Shown: positions 8,806-12,536 of the stretch, one piece after another
How positions within the stretch are numbered: position 1 is the first letter of the stretch
Layout: each line of letters opens with the position of its first letter
Source: Physocladia obscura
Taxonomy: Eukaryota; Chytridiomycota; Chytridiomycetes; Chytridiales; Chytriomycetaceae
DNA length: 12,536 nt
Direction of reading: 5' to 3'
Assembly (NCBI GenBank): GCA_027596945.1
Contig: JADGJH010001008.1
Location: forward strand, 1-12,536
The notes under the pieces: model-generated
What the model was told of the DNA's origin: nothing
Database searches by the model: none
What the model saw: only the letters and a program-made list of their open reading frames with translations
Translations under genes and position numbers: made by a program

Positions 8806-9912
8806 ATGGCCGCCGTACCAAAACAAAAGGATTCTTTCTACGTTGCGCTCGCCAAGGACTTTGCCGCCGGTGGTGTTTCCGGCGCTGTTTCTAAGACTCT
8901 CACTGCGCCGATCGAGCGTGTCAAACTCGTTATCCAGACCCAGGATGCCAACCCAAAGGTTCGTTTCTTAATTACCACCACCACTTTGTTTTTAAAGAAA
9001 GTTTTTACTAATCGCATGGCCCTTTATTTTTAAACATAAAACACCAGATCATCTCCGGTGAAGTTCCTAGATACACTGGTATTGGCAACGCTTTTTCCCG
9101 TATCGCTTCAGAACAAGGTGTCGCCGCTTTTTGGCGTGGAAATTTTACCAACTGCGTAAGATACTTCCCAACCCAGGCCATCAACTTGGCGTCAAAAGAC
9201 TTCTTCAAGGGTCTGTTTCCCAAATATAGCCCAAAGACTGAGTTTTGGCAATTTTTCGGTGCAAACATGGCTTCTGGTGGTGCTGCCGGTGCTTTCTCGC
9301 TTGCGTTTGTTTATCCACTTGATTATGCTCGTACTCGTCTTGCTTCTGGTATGTTTTAGGCAGATGGCTCCCTTCAAATTTTTCGTTAAATTGTTTTCTG
9401 ACAAATTTGAACCAATAATATTAATTTCAGACGTTGGTTCTGGAAAGCGTCAATTCTCAGGCCTTGGTGACTGTCTCGTAAAAACTGCTCAAGGACCAAA
9501 AGGGGTTCTTTCGCTGTACCAAGGATTCGGAATCTCTGTCGCTGGTATTATTCCGTACCGTGGAGTTCAGTTTGGTTTGAACGACACCATCAAGGGCCTG
9601 AACCCGTGGGACAAAGACACTACATTCGTTGGAATCGCGTCCAAATGGGCCGGCGCTCAGTTTTCCGTTATCATGTCCGGTTATGTTACTTACCCCTTTG
9701 ACACTGTCCGTCGTCGTCTCCAGATGCAAGCTGAGAAACCGGAGAGCGAACGTATCTACAAGGGTGCAATCCACTGCTTCAACAAGATTGTTAAGGATGA
9801 AGGATCCAAGGCACTCTTCAAGGGTGCTGGTGCTAACATTTTGAGAGGAACTGGTGCCGCTCTTGTGCTCGTCTTGTACGGAGAAATCTCTACTTACTTG
9901 AAGAACAACTAA
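8806..9912 (+). CDS. Mitochondrial ADP/ATP carrier, copy 2
   Basis: Three exons: 8806-8958, 9048-9348 and 9431-9912, with introns 8959-9047 (89 bp) and 9349-9430 (82 bp). They encode 311 residues. Exons 1 and 2 are exactly as long as in copy 1 (153 and 301 bp) and the introns fall at identical positions and phases. The proteins differ at about 25 of 310 sites (about 92% identity). Most changes are conservative (I/V, T/S, A/S), with clusters at 256-258 and at the C-terminus (…LKNN here, …LRA in copy 1). All carrier motifs are kept: [27 protein letters not shown] and the Arg290 helix. The RRRLQM variant of the ADP/ATP carrier signature is also kept. The intron sequences and the flanks are not similar to those of copy 1, so the duplication is not recent or only the exons have been kept alike. 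The protein should exchange ADP and ATP across the inner mitochondrial membrane. Confidence 0.93.
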
Positions 9913-9925
9913 ACAGACACTATTT

Positions 9926-9931
9926 AATAAA
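9926..9931 (+). promoter_or_regulatory. AATAAA polyadenylation signal
   Basis: AATAAA lies 14 bases after the stop of carrier copy 2, followed by an A run and then a T/C-rich stretch, as expected for a 3'-end signal. The position suits a very short 3' untranslated region. Confidence 0.5.
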
Positions 9932-9991
9932 AAAATTTTCCTTTTCTTTTCTTGCTTGTGCATTTGCTTTACGGTGTACTTTCAAAAAAAA

Positions 9992-11332
9992 ATTGATTGT
10001 GAGCCTTTCACGAGATATCTAATTTCTGAGTTTTCAATTTCCTTGAAATGGCAATAGTGTACAAACTGATATTACGGCCTAAAATCAAGACTTCCAAAAT
10101 GCGAAGTTGCTTGCTGCTCTTGTGAAAGGAGATATATTTAACGAGATGGTACAAGGAATCTGGAATATCACCCTGCCAAACATTTGGATAAGAATGGCAA
10201 ATATAGACTTGACAAAAGTGAAGTTACAGTAGAAAGTTTGGTCGTTTTGTCAAATTGAGTAAAGGGAACAGCAGATACTTGTATGGTGCAAGTGAGTGTC
10301 TTTCCTTTCCTACCCTTACTCTTAAAATAAAACAGGGATCCAAGAACGCATGCCAAAGCACTCCAACAGATTCTTTAAACCCTAAAAACAAAAACGATAA
10401 AGTAAAGTACATTGTCTATTAGTACTCATTGTTTTGTATTTTGTAAAAGGGAAAAATTCAACTGCAAAGTTTTGACATTCCCTGGAAATCATGGGGCCAA
10501 ACAAAGCTCATATTACCAACATAACCAATTGTGTCTAACCCATCTGCATTATGCTGCAGAGTACTTCATTTGGCATGACTTTGCAAACTATTTAGTGTAA
10601 TCTACACTGCATCAGTAAATGGAGTCAGCCATTGCTTGTGAACATTTGGAGTAGTTCCTTTTGATGAGGTGGCAAAATGGAAAGGGAGTTTGTGGCAGCT
10701 GTATGAATCGGCTGAAATTGCAGACAATCTCTTGGAGAATACTGATCACCTTGACAAGAAGACATGCTGAACATTCAAGTGATTGCAAAAAATCTGAATG
10801 GTATTATATTTATTTTGACATTGCTCAGGCAATTTTTAGGAATGTGCGTATCTGCCACTGAACAGAGTTCTACTCATGTGGCTCCAACCAGTCAGATTGT
10901 ATTACAAGATGGCAGCCTTACAGTTATATATATTGACATATTTTGTATGGTGGGCATGAAATATTGAACTTTTTCGGTGTTTCACCACCATCCTTTTATG
11001 ATTATTTAAATACTCTATACTGAGTTGTAGATATCGGAAGCAATAACTCCTGGGTGGAGAACATACACAGAGATGCAAATACCTTGAGAATCTACAAAGC
11101 TTGAAGATTAAAAGTACTTGAAAAAGCTTACAATGGTTGTACGCTGCCAAATCTAGTGAACCTCCAGGCAACTGTCAATTTGATTTGCCCCTGGTTCAGT
11201 GTTCTTTTGAACCAAGGAAAAAAAAATGAAAACATTGAAAATTCTGACAGATCCAGGAGCATTATTCACAGAAGCTACAGTTTTTTTTTCAAACATTCTA
11301 AAATTAAATTAGTCAACAAAAAATGTGACAAA
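9992..11332 (+). pseudogene. Decayed coding stretch with a cysteine cluster, possibly mobile-element derived
   Basis: One plus-strand frame reads like protein for about 450 codons with no clear frameshift but with scattered stops: TAG 10055, TGA 10067, TAA 10139, TGA 10256, TAA 10328, 10376, 10403, 10598 and 10616, TAG 10652, TGA 10859, 10934, 11021 and 11102. Stops come about once per 30 codons, roughly half as often as I estimate for random sequence of this composition. The part at 10085-10140 encodes a Cys cluster (CEVACCSCERR) followed by RDGTRNLEYHP, which looks like a zinc-binding module. Longer open parts lie at 10406-10597, 10655-10858 and 11105-11332. Every stop could be a C-to-T change in CGA, CAA or CAG. 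Around 10655-10760 another frame (KWKGSLWQLYESAEI) reads at least as well, so a frameshift is possible. I recognise no transposase or other family with confidence. Confidence 0.4.
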
Positions 11333-11517
11333 TAATTCTGTTTGACAGGGTCAAATAGTATTGGATATATACGTAAATATTTAAATGTTATCATACCAGG
11401 TCAAACAAAAGCTCAAACTCATTTGCAGAGAATCAGAAAAACAAAGTAAATAGTTAAAGAAACAGCATAACAAGTGAAAATAGATGAAATAATGATAAAG
11501 GATACTATAAAATTAAA
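11333..11517. other. AT-rich spacer
   Basis: No gene is supported. The frame of the preceding relic continues weakly with further stops up to about 11515, so its true end is unclear. Confidence 0.3.
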
Positions 11518-11727
11518 ATGAGGTCTTGGCCATCATTGATTATTGTGTTATTGTTGTTGCTTGAAGAATTTTCAAGAGCAGAATTTGAAATTTTGAAAAA
11601 TGTAGATAAGTACTTGGTTTGTCACCATAATACTTATTCTGATACACTTGGCTCCAAGTGCATATGCTATGACAAACAAAGAGTTGTAGGCTTTTATGTC
11701 ATTAAGTCTTTCTTGACTCACTTTTGA
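11518..11727 (+). CDS. Small open frame with signal-peptide-like N-terminus, doubtful gene
   Basis: A 69-codon open frame starts MRSWPSLIIVLLLLLEEFSR, with a hydrophobic core at residues 6-15 and a plausible cleavage point near residues 20-22 (FSRA/EF). A short tail follows with Cys at 35, 48 and 50. This is the look of a small secreted protein. It ends in TGA with no recognised family. It stands alone in AT-rich, CpG-poor, decayed DNA, and L/I-rich stretches arise easily by chance there, so it may not be expressed. A longer spliced form is possible. Confidence 0.22.
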   Translation: MRSWPSLIIVLLLLLEEFSRAEFEILKNVDKYLVCHHNTYSDTLGSKCICYDKQRVVGFYVIKSFLTHF

Positions 11728-11899
11728 AGTTCTAGTGTATGTGAGCAAAGCTTGAGGATGAGATTTGGGAGAAGGCATTGGATTTCTTTTATGTCATGAT
11801 TTTCTGTAATGAATAAAATAATAATTTTAACTAAAAATCTTAGTTCTTGTTGCAATTTCAGTTTGTAATTGTATATGGTAAGGATTTTCGTTAGAATTC
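11728..11899. other. AT-rich spacer
   Basis: No gene is supported on either strand. The stretch is AT-rich with several A/T runs. Confidence 0.4.
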
Positions 11900-12213
11900 T
11901 TTTTTTTTATTCTAGATTTCCAGTGAATTCATCTTTCAAAACAGCTTGAACATTTTTAAACTTTAACAGTTCTCGTGCCCTTTAATATTGAAATAGTAAA
12001 AGTCACAATATGGACTTTAACAATCATACCAGGTGCATGTTTTTGATCAAAAGTCAACAAAATTTCTTTGAACTTTTGAACAAAATAAATCCACTGCATT
12101 TTAATGAAATCTAGTTTTACTGAAGGTATATTAGACTGATAAATTTCTACGGTGTAATTGCTTGTACTGTTCAATAACTTGTGTGCAAACTCGCCTCTGC
12201 AGCCATTTTGCAT
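11900..12213 (-). pseudogene. Minus-strand coding-like relic
   Basis: On the minus strand a frame is open for 85 codons (12213-11956) from MQNGCRGEFAHKLL. It reads like a real protein in parts (MQWIYFVQKFKEILLTFDQK), and past a TAA and a TGA continues in the same frame with a Cys pair and basic residues (KCSSCFER, then IHWKSRIKKK). Both stops could be C-to-T changes in Gln and Arg codons. There is no recognised domain, and chance cannot be ruled out. Confidence 0.25.
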
Positions 12214-12536
12214 TTACTATTGAAAAACAATCAAGTTGATTCATCAGTAAATCAAAGCAGATCATTGTATCTGGTAAGTTAAAATGGCCGTTTGCAGATT
12301 GTCATAATTTTTGTTGAATCAAAAATCAGTCTATTGGGTACTTTATGATGATTGCAAAATTGCCATCATGTAATATGTACACTTAATTTAATACTCAGAC
12401 AGTGAACTCGCTATTGTTTCTGGATGATATGGTCACAGATTTAGAAAATTTTTGATGAAATTTCCGAGTCACTTGTAATACCATTAATTATTTATTTTTT
12501 TGTTTTTCTCGGCACAATACAAGTATGATTGAGAAT
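12214..12536. other. Unassigned AT-rich end of window
   Basis: No gene is supported. A strong donor-like sequence (CTG then GTAAGT, about 12272-12277, plus strand) could end an exon, but the preceding frames are short and nothing recognisable precedes it. Confidence 0.3.

Noticed and set aside
9259..9430. Extended first part of the copy 2 third-exon frame reading through the intron
   Set aside because: The upstream part is out of the carrier frame and includes intron 9349-9430. The spliced model matches copy 1 exactly.
9457..9963. Open frame (168 codons) on the minus strand opposite carrier copy 2
   Set aside because: Shadow of the conserved carrier exon 3, explained by codon usage on the sense strand.
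11190..11221. Short inverted repeat (TGGTTC and GAACCA) near 11191-11215
   Set aside because: Only six to eight pairs with a bulge, no tRNA-like arms and no position relative to a gene; likely chance.

Overview
The window looks like nuclear DNA of a unicellular eukaryote. Genes are split by short GT-AG introns (about 46-173 bp), intergenic DNA is AT-rich, coding ends use TAA or TGA, and the best-recognised products are a Golgi-type glycosyltransferase and mitochondrial ADP/ATP carriers. The carriers have RRRLQM where animals, fungi and plants usually have RRRMMM, and a long matrix loop after the first PIERVK motif. As I recall this fits stramenopile-like carriers, but that placement is inference from memory.

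The layout is an island of healthy sequence between two worn flanks. The left flank (about 1-4890) has only about a dozen CpG dinucleotides by eye. It holds two divergent, decayed, multi-exon genes: one on the minus strand (about 678-1216, with a 141-bp tandem duplication at its upstream end) and one on the plus strand (about 1566-5013). The plus-strand gene splices cleanly through many introns but carries six in-frame TGA codons, at least one TAG and several frameshifts. Most of the breaks can be read as CGA to TGA, which is what deamination of methylated CpG would leave.

The central island (about 4890-9950) is CpG-normal. It holds an intact single-exon GT31-type glycosyltransferase (5090-6556), two tandem three-exon ADP/ATP carrier genes (6668-7787 and 8806-9912, about 92% identical in protein, same intron positions, unrelated introns) and, between them, a candidate two-exon gene for a 72-residue protein of unknown family (8228-8619). 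All lie on the plus strand.

The right flank (about 9950-12536) is again CpG-poor. It contains a roughly 450-codon stretch (9992-11332, plus strand) that reads as protein in one frame apart from scattered stops, including a cysteine cluster; a minus-strand coding-like stretch (about 11900-12213); and a small open frame with a signal-peptide-like start (11518-11727). The flanks look like silenced, decayed genes or mobile-element remnants around a small group of active housekeeping genes. I see no rRNA, tRNA, CRISPR array or bacterial-type operon signals.
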